Source: an uncultured Blastocatellia bacterium
GTDB taxonomy: Bacteria > Acidobacteriota > Blastocatellia > Pyrinomonadales > Pyrinomonadaceae
NCBI GenBank assembly: GCA_946480785.1
Contig: CAMLLD010000027.1
Span: forward strand, 1 to 64,000
Direction: 5' to 3'
DNA: 64,000 nucleotides
In this document: positions 54,534 to 64,000 of the stretch, in pieces
Layout: each line of letters starts with the position of its first letter
Position numbering within the stretch: position 1 is the stretch's first letter
Notes under the pieces: model-generated
The model's database searches: none
Told to the model about the DNA's origin: nothing
The model's input: the letters and a program-made list of their open reading frames with translations, nothing else
Position numbers and translations under genes: made by a program

Positions 54534-55247
54534 AACAGTCTACGCTTCTGAATTCTGGCACACGTTCTGTCAGCCCTTCGGGCCCGGCTCGCTTTTCTAA
54601 ACTACCAGGGGCAGCGTGCTCGTTTCACTCGCACTCGCCCCTGGCTATCTTCTGGCCCCGCCTCCGGCGCTACCACGATCTGTCGGACGCCATAATCCGT
54701 TCGGCAGCGCGCGCAATTTCTATCGGCCCTGCCGGGCCTCGCCGCGCTGTTTTGAGTGATCCAGGGGCAGCGTGCTCGTTTCACTCGCACTCGCCCCTGG
54801 CTACCTTCTGGTCGCGCCTTCGGCGCTACCACGGGCGCGTTTTCCTTCCGCGGCCGCGTTATCTCGGCTCAAACTGCGCGTGACTATCCTACCTCTTTTA
54901 CTGCGCGCGATTATTCTGCGTCCCGTACGACGCGCCTGTCCTGCGCCTCATCGTGTGCGCGATTAGCCGGCGCCTCATCTCGCGCAATTAGCCGGCGCCT
55001 CATCTCGCGCGATTAGCCTGCGCCTTGCCGTTGTGCGCGATGATCCTGCGCGTCAACTAGCCTAAGATCCCAAGCCGTACTTCTCTGCAACTCCGAAGCG
55101 CCACACATGGACGGCAGCGTCCGAGCGCCGAAGGCGCGACCAGAAGGTAGCCAGGGGCGAGTGCGAGTGAAACGAGCACGCAGCCCCTGGATCCGCCAAC
55201 AAACACCGCCCAGCCCCGAAGGGGCGACGGACCTTGCGGGCCGTGGC
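54534..55247. repeat. Repeat-filled intergenic region between the regulator and kinase genes
   Basis: No gene is supported. Three ~65-70-bp copies of one element are present: two direct (54605-54677 and 54771-54834) and one inverted (55123-55190). Each has CCAGGGGC...GCCCCTGG arms around GTGCTCG-TTTCA-CTCGCAC and is flanked by the GCGCC-GAA-GGCGC type palindrome. Between them sits a tandem repeat (54957-55031) and several short GC palindromes. Frames that cross the region translate these repeats. Confidence 0.75.
54957..55031. repeat. 25-bp tandem repeat
   Basis: The unit GCGCGATTAGCCGGCGCCTC plus ATCTC appears at 54957-54981 and 54982-55006 (one base different), with a third diverged copy from 55007. 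Weaker copies of the GCGCGATTA word continue on both sides. Confidence 0.75.
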
Positions 55248-56630
55248 TCAAGATCCCAATCCGTACTTCTGCAACCGCCGGTAGAGCGCGCTGCGGCTGA
55301 GGCCGAGGGCTTCGGCGGCGCGGTTCGCATTGCCTTCGAAACGGGCGAGTGCTTTCTTAATCAACAAGCGCTCCGCATCTTCGAGACTCATCTCTTCCAA
55401 CTGCGCCGACAAACGCGCGTCCGGCGTTGATTCCAGCGCGAGATCGAACGCGGTCACCATGTTGCCCGTACTCATCAACACCGCGCGCTCCATCACGTGG
55501 TCCAACTCACGCACGTTGCCCGGCCAGAGATGATGCCGCAAAGCGTCGAGTGCCTCCGGCGTGAACCCGATGATCGGACGCCGGTAACGCTCGCGATGAA
55601 TCTTGAGAAAATGATCCGCCAGCACCGGAATGTCTTCGAGTCGATCGCGCAGCGGCGGCAACCGAATCTCCACCGTGTTCAGACGAAACAACAAGTCCTG
55701 ACGAAAACGTCCCTGCGCCACTTCCGCCGGCAAGTCGGCATTCGTGGCCGACAACAAACGCACGTTCACCTTCTGCGTCTTCGACGATCCGACGCGCTCG
55801 AATTCACCAGTCTCGATCACGCGCAACAACTTCGCCTGCAAGTTCAAAGGCACGTTGCCAATCTCATCGAGAAACAGCGTACCGCCCGCCGCAAGCTCGA
55901 AACGTCCGACTCGATCGGTCTTCGCATCCGTGAACGCGCCGCGCACGTGACCAAACAGTTCGCTTTCAAACAAACCTTCCGCGAGCGCGCCCGCATTCAC
56001 CGAGATGAGCGGCTTCGAACGCCGCGACGAGATCGAATGCAGCACGCGCGTGATCACTTCCTTGCCCGTGCCGTTCTCGCCCATGATCAGCACGTTCGCA
56101 TCCGCTGGTCCAATTCGCTCCACGAGCTTCAACACCGACTTCATCGCCGGCGACTCCGCGATGATCTTCGGAGTTTCAGAACCGGCTTCGGAAACACTGT
56201 CGCGCAGCGCGATGTTCTCGGCTTCGAGACGAGTGCCGCGTCGCAACGCATTAGCCAGCTCGACCTGCGTGCGCAGGATGGCGAGCAGGCGCGCGTTGTC
56301 CCACGGTTTCTGAATGAAGTCGCGCGCGCCGCGACGCATCGCTTCGACCGCAAGATTGACGCTGCCCCACGCCGTCATCACCACCACCGGCAGCGACGGA
56401 TCGATCGCCTGGATCTTGCTCAACAAGTCGAGACCTTCGGCGCCGGAGGTCGTGTCGCGAGCGTAGTTGAGATCGATCAAGACGACGTCAAACTCCTGGC
56501 CGCCGTCGAGTGTTTTGAGCACGCCGGCAGGCGACGACGCGCTCTCGATCTTGAAGCCCTCGCCTTTAAGTAAGAGGCTCAGAGCGGCGACCACGTCAGC
56601 CTGGTCGTCGGCAATCAGAATACGAGGCAT
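55248..56630 (-). CDS. Sigma-54-dependent response regulator (NtrC family)
   Basis: This 460-residue activator has a receiver domain (DDQADVV, phosphorylatable Asp in VVLIDLNYA), a AAA+ domain (Walker A GENGTGKE, Walker B GGTLFLDEIGN) and a Fis-type helix-turn-helix at the end (NANRAAEALGLSRSALYRRLQKYG). The sigma-54-contact loop reads GAFTDA rather than GAFTGA, a variant also seen in some other lineages. An insert of ~6 residues (RDTTSG) follows the Asp strand. It lies 41 bp after the ABC permeases, so it may be co-transcribed with them and control them. Confidence 0.95.
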   Translation of the reverse strand: MPRILIADDQADVVAALSLLLKGEGFKIESASSPAGVLKTLDGGQEFDVVLIDLNYARDTTSGAEGLDLLSKIQAIDPSLPVVVMTAWGSVNLAVEAMRRGARDFIQKPWDNARLLAILRTQVELANALRRGTRLEAENIALRDSVSEAGSETPKIIAESPAMKSVLKLVERIGPADANVLIMGENGTGKEVITRVLHSISSRRSKPLISVNAGALAEGLFESELFGHVRGAFTDAKTDRVGRFELAAGGTLFLDEIGNVPLNLQAKLLRVIETGEFERVGSSKTQKVNVRLLSATNADLPAEVAQGRFRQDLLFRLNTVEIRLPPLRDRLEDIPVLADHFLKIHRERYRRPIIGFTPEALDALRHHLWPGNVRELDHVMERAVLMSTGNMVTAFDLALESTPDARLSAQLEEMSLEDAERLLIKKALARFEGNANRAAEALGLSRSALYRRLQKYGLGS

Positions 56631-56641
56631 AAGTAAGGGAT

Positions 56642-56669
56642 ATCCGTGTTCTCCGTCTCGTCCGTGGCT
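56642..56669. repeat. Dispersed ATCCGTGTT...TCCGTGG repeat
   Basis: The gap between the permease stop and the regulator start consists almost entirely of ATCCGTGTT-CTCCGTCTC-GTCCGTGG, a diverged member of the dispersed element. Confidence 0.5.
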
Positions 56670-56671
56670 CT

Positions 56672-59089
56672 CTATTCGTAACGCAGCGCAACCAGCGGAT
56701 CAACTTTCATCGCCCGTCGCGCGGGCACGTAACAAGCTAGCAAAGCCACAAGAATCAGTCCAACGGAGACTGTCGCGAACGTGGCGAGGTCGGTGGGCCG
56801 CACGTCGAATAACACCGCGACCATCAGGCGAGTCACTGCAAACGCGCCGGCGAGTCCAACGCCGACGCCGATCAAAGCGAGCGTCATTCCGTTCTTCAAA
56901 ACCATCTTCAACACGTCGGTGGTGGACGCGCCGAGCGCCATGCGCACACCGATCTCGTTCGTGCGTTGCGCGACGGAGTAACTCACGACGCCGTAAATGC
57001 CGACGACGGCGAGCACGAGCGCGAGCGCGGCAAAGATGCCGACCAGGAACATACCGAAACGCCGTTGCGCGACTGACTGCGCCACGAGTTGGTCCATCGT
57101 GTTGACGTTTGAGATTGCCACGCTGCGATCGAGTTCGCGTACCTTCGCCCGCGCGATCGAGATCACGCGCTGCGGATCGCCAGTGGTGCGGATAACGACG
57201 ACTGGACCAAATGGCGGGTTGGTGTTCGTGTGGTAATAGATCTCCGGACGCGGCGCAACGTCGAGTCCGAGATGGCGCACGCTGCCGACGACGCCGACGA
57301 TCGTTTGCCACTGTGTCTGCTGGCCGTTTGAAGTCGCGGTGCTGATTCGTTTGCCGATCGGATCCTCGTTGGGCCAGAAGCGTTTGGCCATCGCTTCATT
57401 GATCACGACCGCGCCGGTGTTGTTGATGCTGTCCTGTTCGGTGACGAGCCGGCCTTTGAGCAATGGGATGCCCATCGTTTGAAAGTAGCCGGTGGTGGCG
57501 CGACGAAAATCGATCTCCGGGCGCTCGGCCGCGGGCACGCCTCTTCCTTCAATGGCGAGGAAAGTCGTGATGTTGTTGAGCGCGCTCATCAACGGCAGAC
57601 GTGTGACGGCGCCGACGGACGCGACTTCGGGAGCGGCGGCGAGATTCGTTTCGAGTTGTTTGAGGAAAGCAGCACGCTTTTGCGGTTCGTTATAACTCGT
57701 GTTCGGTAGGCCGATTTGCATCGTCAACACGTTCTCGGTGACGAAGCCGGGTTTGACGTCGAGCAGGTGCGCGAAGCTCTTGAGCAACAGCCCGGCACCG
57801 ATGAGCAGGACCATCGCCATAGCGGTTTCCGCGATCACGAGCACTGAGCTCAGGCGTCGCTGGCCGGAGTCAGCGATGGCCGCGCGTCCACCTTCTTTCA
57901 AAGCGGTGTGCAGATCGAACTTCAACGTTTGCCACGCGGGCGCGAGGCCGAAGACGATTCCGGTGACGACGGACGCTGCCAGCGTGAATACAAGCACGGT
58001 GAGATCGAGACGGATTTGGTTGTAACGCGGTAGCGGGATCGGATTGAGCGCGAGCAGAGCTTGTACGCCCCATGAACCAAGCAGTACGCCAGCGCCGCCG
58101 CCGAGCAGCGACAATGTGATGCTTTCGGTGAGTAGCTGTCGCAGCAGTCGCACGCGTCCGGCGCCGAGTGCCGCGCGCACTGCGATCTCTCGTTGCCGCG
58201 ACGCGCTGCGCACGAGCATCAGGTTGACGATATTCGCGCAGGCAATCAACAACACGAGGCCAACCGCGCCGAGCAGCAGCCACAAGGCCGGACGCACTTT
58301 CCCGGTGACTTGCTGATGCAACGGCACCGCGCGCAGGCCGATGCCGCTGTTCGAATCGGAATACTGTCCCGCCCACTGAGTCGCGATCGCACTCAGCTCT
58401 GCGTTAGCGGCCGCTGGCTTGAGATCATCATTGAGACGGCCGACAGCGGAGAGCAGTCGCACTTGGCGCGCGCTCGAAGCAAGTTGATTCTGCGCGAGCG
58501 GTACCCACACTTCGGCTGCGGGCTCGAGCAATTGAAAGTCCGCGGGCATGATGCCGATCACGGTGCTGTTAATACCGCTGAGTGCGATCGATTTACCGAC
58601 GATGTTCTCGTCGCCGCCAAAGCGACGCTGCCACAGGCTATGACTGATGATCGCGACAGGCGTTCCGCCGATGCGATCTTCTTCAGCGGTGAAATTGCGT
58701 CCGCGTTCGGGCGCGACGCGCAACAGTTCGAGGAAGCTCGCGGACAGGTACATGCCCTGCAAAGGCTCGGCCTCGTCACCGCCGGTCGTCAACGTGAAGT
58801 TCCACAACGGCGACGCCGCGCCGACCGCGCTGAACGACTTTGTCTGGTTCTTTAGATCGTTGTAGTCTGGGAACGAGAGCGGCTGTTCCTGGTTGGTGTC
58901 TCTCGTGGTCCAGATCATCGCGAGGCGGTCGGCGTCCTGGAACGGTAGCGGGCGCAGGACCACAGCGTTCACTACCGTAAAGATCGCGGTGTTCGCGCCG
59001 ATGCCGAGCGCAAGCGTAACGACGCAGACAAGGGTGAAGGTCGGGTGCTTGATTAGACTTCGGAGTCCGTAGCGGAGATCTTTTAGCAT
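56672..59089 (-). CDS. Large MacB/FtsX-type ABC permease (acidobacterial duplicated type), copy 1
   Basis: This 805-residue inner-membrane protein contains two MacB-core-plus-FtsX units. It starts MLKDLRYGLRSLIKHPTFTL with the first helix (about 18-42). A periplasmic core follows to about 250, then three FtsX helices near 265-380. A second core follows, with final helices to the C-terminal LVALRYE. The ATPase usually paired with such proteins is not in the window. They are thought to act in efflux or lipoprotein-type export with a separate ATPase. It is the last of three tandem paralogues before the sigma-54 activator. Confidence 0.93.
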   Translation of the reverse strand: MLKDLRYGLRSLIKHPTFTLVCVVTLALGIGANTAIFTVVNAVVLRPLPFQDADRLAMIWTTRDTNQEQPLSFPDYNDLKNQTKSFSAVGAASPLWNFTLTTGGDEAEPLQGMYLSASFLELLRVAPERGRNFTAEEDRIGGTPVAIISHSLWQRRFGGDENIVGKSIALSGINSTVIGIMPADFQLLEPAAEVWVPLAQNQLASSARQVRLLSAVGRLNDDLKPAAANAELSAIATQWAGQYSDSNSGIGLRAVPLHQQVTGKVRPALWLLLGAVGLVLLIACANIVNLMLVRSASRQREIAVRAALGAGRVRLLRQLLTESITLSLLGGGAGVLLGSWGVQALLALNPIPLPRYNQIRLDLTVLVFTLAASVVTGIVFGLAPAWQTLKFDLHTALKEGGRAAIADSGQRRLSSVLVIAETAMAMVLLIGAGLLLKSFAHLLDVKPGFVTENVLTMQIGLPNTSYNEPQKRAAFLKQLETNLAAAPEVASVGAVTRLPLMSALNNITTFLAIEGRGVPAAERPEIDFRRATTGYFQTMGIPLLKGRLVTEQDSINNTGAVVINEAMAKRFWPNEDPIGKRISTATSNGQQTQWQTIVGVVGSVRHLGLDVAPRPEIYYHTNTNPPFGPVVVIRTTGDPQRVISIARAKVRELDRSVAISNVNTMDQLVAQSVAQRRFGMFLVGIFAALALVLAVVGIYGVVSYSVAQRTNEIGVRMALGASTTDVLKMVLKNGMTLALIGVGVGLAGAFAVTRLMVAVLFDVRPTDLATFATVSVGLILVALLACYVPARRAMKVDPLVALRYE

Positions 59090-59096
59090 GGGATTT

Positions 59097-61532
59097 TTAC
59101 TCGTAGCGTAAACAGATCAATGGATCTACTGCGGTGGCACGTCGAGCGGGAAGCAAACAAGCGAGCAACGCCGCCGCGAGACAAACTAATCCAGTGGTTA
59201 CGAAGACGACCGGGTCTGACGGCGACACGCCGAATAACAAACTTGACATCAAGCGCGTCAATCCAAGCGCTGCTGCGAATCCGATTGCCGCGCCTGCGCA
59301 AGCGAGTCCAATCCCCTTCCCTAGGACCAGCCACAAGATCGATCTCTTCGCTGCACCGAGCGCGGTGCGAATTCCGATCTCCTTTGTGCGCAGAGCAGTC
59401 GCGTAAGAAATGACGCTGTAGATCCCGACAGTCGACAACAACAGCGCAATCGCCGCGAAGAGGCCGAGCACGATCGTGTTGAAGCGGCGTGGCGCGGTCG
59501 TCGCCGCGACGACCTCGTTCATCGTCTTGATGCTCGTTAACGGTTGCGCGGGATCGATCGCGGTTACTTGCTTGCGGATCGCGCTCGCCAGCGTCGCCGC
59601 AGGGAGTACGCTGCGCACGAATAAGTAACGATGTCGTTGGATAGCCGGGGTGCGCGATAGATACCAGTCAGGCGCGGCTTGCGCATCAACCGCGCCGTGG
59701 GGAACATCCTTCGCTACGCCGACAATTGTCACCCACGGATTGTCTGCACGTGGCAGTCCGAGCGTTACGCGCTTGGCGATCGGATCTTCGTTGGGCCAGA
59801 AGCGCGCAGCCATTCTTTCATTGATCACAGCGACAGGCGGCGCCGCGGGATCGAGATCCTGCGATGTCAGGTCGCGACCTTTCGCGAGTGGAATGCCGAG
59901 CGTCTTTAGATAGTTTGGCCCAACGACCTGCCAGCCCGCGGTCGTCAAATTCGCCGGATCGAGTTTGCGCCCTTCGATCGCAAACGGATCGTTTCCCGCG
60001 GCGCCGCTTAACGGCTGTTGCGTGCTGAAGCTCACAGATTGCACGCCCGGCGTTGCTTCGACACGCTGCACGAGGTCGCGAAAGAAGTTCGAAGCATCGC
60101 GCTCTTCACGATAGACCGACGAGGAGAGATCGATTTCCGCAGATAACAGGTTCTCCGCTACAAGCCCGGGATCCACGCGTTGTAAATTGAAGAGACTCTT
60201 AACTAAGAGTCCCGATCCCACCAAAAGCAACACCGCAAGCGAGACTTCCGCGATCACGAGCATGTCCGACCAACGTCCCGGTCCAGCAGAACTATTCAAG
60301 CTTGTGCGACTAAGCGAATCACGCAGATCAAGACGTCTTAGCTGCCTTAACGGCACGAGCCCAAACACGACACTGATCACAAGCGCCACCAACGCAGTGA
60401 ATCCAAACACACGCACGTCGATCGTAAGCTCCTGCGCGCGCGGCAAAATATTCGGCCCAAACGCGACCAGCAGATCGATGCCCCAACGCGCAAACAACAA
60501 ACTCAGCGCCGCCGCAGCCGCAGTCAACAAAAATCCCTCAAGCACCAACTGCCTAACCAATCGCCATCGTCCCGCGCCCAACGCTGCGCGTATCGCCAAT
60601 TCCCGCTCCCTCCGCGCCGCCCGCAACAACAACAAGTTGCCTACGTTCGCAGCCGCAATCAACAACAGCACACCGACTGCTACAAGCAACACCAGCAGCG
60701 GCCTGCGCGCTCCCCCAACAATCTCCTCCTGCAACGGAACGACACTTATCCGCCAACCGCCGTCTTCACCATTCGGCCCACGATACCCACGCAGCTCCCG
60801 CTCGAACCTTGCGCCCACCGCATCCATCCGCGCGCGCGCCTGGTCGAGCGTCACGTTCGGCGCGAGCCGCCCAAGCACTACTAGAAAGTACGGACCACGC
60901 CGGTTCACCACGTCGTCAGTCGAATAAGACAACGGCGTCCACAAATCCGCCGGCTCACTCCCACGCAAACCGGGATGTGGAAACTGAAACGACGCCGGCA
61001 TCACGCCAAAGACCGTATAACTCTCGTTATCGAGTGAGATCTGTTGATTAACGATCGCAGGCGAGCCACCAAAGCGTCGTTGCCAGTAGCCGTAACTCAA
61101 CACAACGACGCGCGAATCCCTCTCCGCCTCACTAAACACACGCCCCGCAATCGGCGTCGCTTCGAGCAGCGGAAACAGATTGCTCGAAACGTGTGCGCCG
61201 GTGACTCGTTCCGGCTCGCCACCGGCCGACACGTTGAAACTGTGGTTCGCGTAAGCGGCCATAGCGTCAAACACCTTCGTCTCATGCGCGTAGTCCTCAA
61301 ACTCCGCGGCCTTCGCGGGCAGACGCTCGATCTGCAACTGCCGGTAATTACCCCAGATGACTTGCAGCCGCTCCGAGTGTGGATAAGGCAGCGGCCGCAA
61401 CAGCACGCTGTTCACGAGACTGAAGATCGTCGTGGTCCCACCAATCCCGAGCGCGAGCGTAAACACAACCACCAGAGCAAAGCCCGGTTGTTTCAGTAGA
61501 CTCCGCAACGCATAACGGAGATCCGTGTTCAT
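59097..61532 (-). CDS. Large MacB/FtsX-type ABC permease (acidobacterial duplicated type), copy 2
   Basis: This 811-residue paralogue (ATG at 61532; the frame extends upstream without a start site) begins [20 protein letters not shown]. It has the same two-unit layout, with the [16 protein letters not shown] first helix and the C-terminal DPLICLRYE. Its first codons lie inside a dispersed ACACGGAT-type repeat. It is separated by 7 bp from the next permease and 8 bp from the preceding one. Confidence 0.93.
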   Translation of the reverse strand: MNTDLRYALRSLLKQPGFALVVVFTLALGIGGTTTIFSLVNSVLLRPLPYPHSERLQVIWGNYRQLQIERLPAKAAEFEDYAHETKVFDAMAAYANHSFNVSAGGEPERVTGAHVSSNLFPLLEATPIAGRVFSEAERDSRVVVLSYGYWQRRFGGSPAIVNQQISLDNESYTVFGVMPASFQFPHPGLRGSEPADLWTPLSYSTDDVVNRRGPYFLVVLGRLAPNVTLDQARARMDAVGARFERELRGYRGPNGEDGGWRISVVPLQEEIVGGARRPLLVLLVAVGVLLLIAAANVGNLLLLRAARRERELAIRAALGAGRWRLVRQLVLEGFLLTAAAAALSLLFARWGIDLLVAFGPNILPRAQELTIDVRVFGFTALVALVISVVFGLVPLRQLRRLDLRDSLSRTSLNSSAGPGRWSDMLVIAEVSLAVLLLVGSGLLVKSLFNLQRVDPGLVAENLLSAEIDLSSSVYREERDASNFFRDLVQRVEATPGVQSVSFSTQQPLSGAAGNDPFAIEGRKLDPANLTTAGWQVVGPNYLKTLGIPLAKGRDLTSQDLDPAAPPVAVINERMAARFWPNEDPIAKRVTLGLPRADNPWVTIVGVAKDVPHGAVDAQAAPDWYLSRTPAIQRHRYLFVRSVLPAATLASAIRKQVTAIDPAQPLTSIKTMNEVVAATTAPRRFNTIVLGLFAAIALLLSTVGIYSVISYATALRTKEIGIRTALGAAKRSILWLVLGKGIGLACAGAAIGFAAALGLTRLMSSLLFGVSPSDPVVFVTTGLVCLAAALLACLLPARRATAVDPLICLRYE

Positions 61533-61539
61533 CTGTGGC
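61519..61539. repeat. Dispersed repeat overlapping a start codon
   Basis: On the minus strand the sequence reads CCACAGATGAACACGGAT and supplies the ATG-AAC-ACG-GAT start of permease copy 2. Confidence 0.6.
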
Positions 61540-61540
61540 C

Positions 61541-64000
61541 TTATTCGTACCGCAACGAGATCGTCGGCTCCACTTTCGTCGCTCTTCTTCCCGGCAGGTA
61601 ACACGCCAGCAACGCCACCGTCACCAGCAACACCGAGATCGCGGTGAACGTCGTCACGTCGGTCGGCCTTACGCCAAACAGCATCGTCTCCATCAACCGC
61701 GTCAACCCAAACGCCGCCAGCAAACCGATCCCAATCCCCAGCAGCGTCAGCTTCATGCCGTGGCCCAGGATCATCGTAAACACGTCGCGCGGCCGCGCGC
61801 CGATCGCCATGCGAATGCCGATCTCGTGGGTGCGTTGCGTCACCGAGTAAGACATCACGCCATAGATGCCGACGATCGCCAGCACGAGCGCGATGCCCGC
61901 GAAGAGACTCAGCAGCGTCAGGTTCAAACGCTCCGGCGCGACCGACTCGCCGCGGATCTGGTCCATCGTGCGCGGATTGTAAATCGGCTGATCGGGATCG
62001 ATCTCTTTCACCGCTCCCCGCACCGACGAGAGCAACTGGTTCGGATCGGACGAGCCCTTGACGATCACCGTCATGCCGCCGTTCGGCACTTGCGCAAAGG
62101 GAAAGTAGCCCTGCACGCGATCGCTGTTCTGGTTCAGGCTCTCCATCTTCACCCGCCCGACCACGCCGATCACTTCGACCTTCTGCGGATCATCATAGTC
62201 GCCAAAATTGATGCGTTTACCGATTGGATCCTCATTGGGCCAATAACGGCGGGCGAATTCGTCGTCGATGACAACTTTATTCAACGCGGCAATCTGGCGC
62301 TCGTTCTCGTCCAGCTTGCTCAAGTCGCGGCCGATAAGATTCGAGCGATCGTCGTGCTCATTGAACACGCGACCGCGCAACACGGGGATGTTCATCGCGC
62401 GGAAATATTCCGGCGTCACCAGACACGCTTCCATCAACGGCGCTTGATCGCGCGGCGGCGGCGGTTGCCCATCGATCGTAAAACCCGTCTGCCAGCCGTT
62501 GTTGCCGAGCGGCAGTCCTGACGCAGCCGCCGCCGATTCAACTCCCGGCAACGCGCGCAGGTTTTCCAGCAGCCGGTTGTAGAACGACGCTTGCGCTTCC
62601 TCCGTCGCGTACTTCCGCTGCGGCAACGACACGCTGAAGCTCGTCAGGTGTTCGTAAGAGAAACCCGGATTCACTTTTTGCAGCAGGTAGAAACTGCGAA
62701 TCATCAAACCCGCGCCGATCAACAGCACCAGCGTCGTGGCCATCTGCACCACGACCAGCGAGCTGCGCAACCAATGGCGTCCCGTCATGCCGCGACCGGT
62801 CTCTTTCAACGTTTCGTGCACATCGACTTCGCCCGCCTGGAGCGCGGGGATGAGTCCGAACAAAATGCCGGTGACGAAGCAAACGGCGACCGTAAAGCCG
62901 AGCACCGTCCAGTCGAGCCCGATCTCACGCGACCGTGGAATCGCTGTCGGACTGACATACAAGATCAGATCGATACCGCCGCGGGCCAGCAACAAACCAA
63001 GCGCGCCGCCGATCAACGAGAGCAGAATGCTTTCAGTCAACAACTGCCGCATCAGACGCCAGCGACTCGCGCCCAACGCCGTGCGCACCGCCATCTCCTT
63101 ACGGCGTGCAGTCGCGCGCGCGAGCAGCAGGTTCGCGATGTTGGCGCACGCGATCAGCAGCACAAAACCGACCGCAGCGAAGATCACCCACAGCGCGCGC
63201 CGGATGTCGCTCACGTAAATCTCGAGCAGCGATCTAAAACGCACGCGATTGCCGGAATTCGTATCGGGATACTGTTTCTCAAGATTCGCGGCGATGTTGT
63301 TCAGGTCGGCGTCGGCCTGCGCCATAGTCACACCCGGTTTCAAACGGGCGATGGCGTACAAGCCCGGATGGTTACCCCGACTCTTCCAGCTCGCCTGGTC
63401 CGAGAGTTGGCCCACCGGCACCCACAGATCCGAACGCGTCGAGCTCGGACTTGGACCATCGAAGTTATCCGGCATCACGCCGATCACGACGTAGCTCTTG
63501 CTGTTGAGCGTGATCGATTGATTGAGAATGCTCATCTGGCCGCCGAAACGGCGCTGCCACAGACCATAGCTCAACACGACGACGGGCGTGCCGCCGGGTT
63601 TGTCTTCTTCGTTCGTGAAGACGCGGCCATGCAGCGCGTTGACTCGCAGCACCGAAAACATGTCGGCGGACATCTGCGTGGTGATGAGCCGTTCGGCGTC
63701 GCCGGTGCCGGTGAGGTTGTAACTGCCGCGATTGTAGACGCCGATCTTTTCGAACGTCTGATTGTGTTCGCGCCAGTCGAGGAAGTTCGGATAGGAGATC
63801 GACATCTCGTCGAGCACCGGGCTCTTCTCGTTTAGAAAAACGAGACGGTCCGCCTCGGCGTATGGCAGTGGCCGCAGCAGCACGGTGTTGACGACGCTGA
63901 AGATCGCGCTGTTCGCGCCGATGCCGAGTGCGAGCGCAAGGATCACGATCGCGCTAATAGCACGGTTCTTCCAGAGCATCCGCATGCCATAACGGATGTC
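61541..64000 (-). CDS. Large MacB/FtsX-type ABC permease, copy 3 (5' end beyond the window)
   Basis: The third tandem paralogue, about 820 residues visible, starts outside the window: its reading frame stays open to position 64000 and reads [18 protein letters not shown], the usual N-terminal opening minus the first residue or two. The two-unit MacB/FtsX layout is intact, ending in [10 protein letters not shown]. Upstream genes, perhaps the ATPase, are not seen. Confidence 0.92.
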   Translation of the reverse strand, partial: DIRYGMRMLWKNRAISAIVILALALGIGANSAIFSVVNTVLLRPLPYAEADRLVFLNEKSPVLDEMSISYPNFLDWREHNQTFEKIGVYNRGSYNLTGTGDAERLITTQMSADMFSVLRVNALHGRVFTNEEDKPGGTPVVVLSYGLWQRRFGGQMSILNQSITLNSKSYVVIGVMPDNFDGPSPSSTRSDLWVPVGQLSDQASWKSRGNHPGLYAIARLKPGVTMAQADADLNNIAANLEKQYPDTNSGNRVRFRSLLEIYVSDIRRALWVIFAAVGFVLLIACANIANLLLARATARRKEMAVRTALGASRWRLMRQLLTESILLSLIGGALGLLLARGGIDLILYVSPTAIPRSREIGLDWTVLGFTVAVCFVTGILFGLIPALQAGEVDVHETLKETGRGMTGRHWLRSSLVVVQMATTLVLLIGAGLMIRSFYLLQKVNPGFSYEHLTSFSVSLPQRKYATEEAQASFYNRLLENLRALPGVESAAAASGLPLGNNGWQTGFTIDGQPPPPRDQAPLMEACLVTPEYFRAMNIPVLRGRVFNEHDDRSNLIGRDLSKLDENERQIAALNKVVIDDEFARRYWPNEDPIGKRINFGDYDDPQKVEVIGVVGRVKMESLNQNSDRVQGYFPFAQVPNGGMTVIVKGSSDPNQLLSSVRGAVKEIDPDQPIYNPRTMDQIRGESVAPERLNLTLLSLFAGIALVLAIVGIYGVMSYSVTQRTHEIGIRMAIGARPRDVFTMILGHGMKLTLLGIGIGLLAAFGLTRLMETMLFGVRPTDVTTFTAISVLLVTVALLACYLPGRRATKVEPTISLRYE

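Noticed and set aside
54557..54572. TGGCAC-like sequence as a sigma-54 promoter
   Set aside because: The -12 GC is not present at the required spacing and it points away from the two-component genes.
54602..55430. Short frames across the repeat region, with repeated GSQGRVRVKRAR peptide
   Set aside because: They translate the dispersed hairpin element in both directions; no start site and no conserved protein character.
55497..56573. 358-codon plus-strand frame opposite the sigma-54 activator
   Set aside because: Arg/Gln/His-rich shadow of the conserved AAA+ gene.
62591..63835. 414-codon plus-strand frame opposite permease copy 3
   Set aside because: Composition typical of antisense frames; the minus strand is a complete paralogue of two neighbours.

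Overview
The window is 64 kb of a high-GC, Gram-negative-type genome. The cargo suggests an Acidobacteriota member, possibly Blastocatellia. The reasons are three tandem long MacB/FtsX-type permeases of the acidobacterial 'orphan permease' style, a TonB-ExbB-ExbD-ExbD operon, many exported TPR, PQQ-propeller and unknown proteins, an NtrY/NtrC-type pair and dispersed intergenic repeats. No rRNA or other taxonomic marker is present, so this is inference from gene content.

Layout. 0-6.3 kb, minus strand: TonB, ExbB, two ExbD proteins and a TPR lipoprotein, followed downstream by a Rel/SpoT enzyme. 6.6-11 kb, minus: the classic tgt-yajC-secD-secF block. 11-19.4 kb: a membrane IPT/TIG protein, Der GTPase, a small exported protein, a Tat-type amidase, a DUF4287/DUF5655 protein, a YraN-like protein and an S9D glutamyl-endopeptidase-like enzyme. 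19.47-19.72 kb: tRNA-Gly(GCC) and tRNA-Cys(GCA). 19.87-21.4 kb: an AT-richer accessory patch with an XRE regulator overlapping a DUF6036-type nucleotidyltransferase (candidate toxin-antitoxin or defence pair), running into an exported protein that appears truncated.

21.5-24.8 kb is the most unusual part. It has three plus-strand genes: a GT60-type GlcNAc transferase (the family of the eukaryotic Skp1-hydroxyproline GlcNAc transferase), a cytosolic protein with 19-residue Pro/Gly-rich repeats, and a two-domain 2-oxoglutarate oxygenase (prolyl-4-hydroxylase-like plus JmjC/cupin-8). I read it as a candidate hydroxylate-then-glycosylate cassette with its own repeat substrate. It is followed by a convergent 1753-residue beta-helix membrane protein and a zinc-ribbon membrane protein.

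30.9-43.5 kb is mixed: exported hydrolases, a response regulator followed by a decayed histidine kinase, a methyltransferase, TPR and PQQ-propeller proteins, two decayed Crp/Fnr fragments, AlkB, and a Cu/Zn superoxide dismutase behind a candidate sigma-54 promoter. 43.5-53.2 kb is a seven-gene xyloside/xylose operon: xylulokinase, ABC importer (binding lipoprotein, ATPase, permease), exported mutarotase, exported GH3 glycosidase and xylose isomerase. 53.2-64 kb, minus: three large permeases (the last runs off the window), a sigma-54 activator and, across a 0.7-kb repeat-filled gap, its likely sensor kinase.
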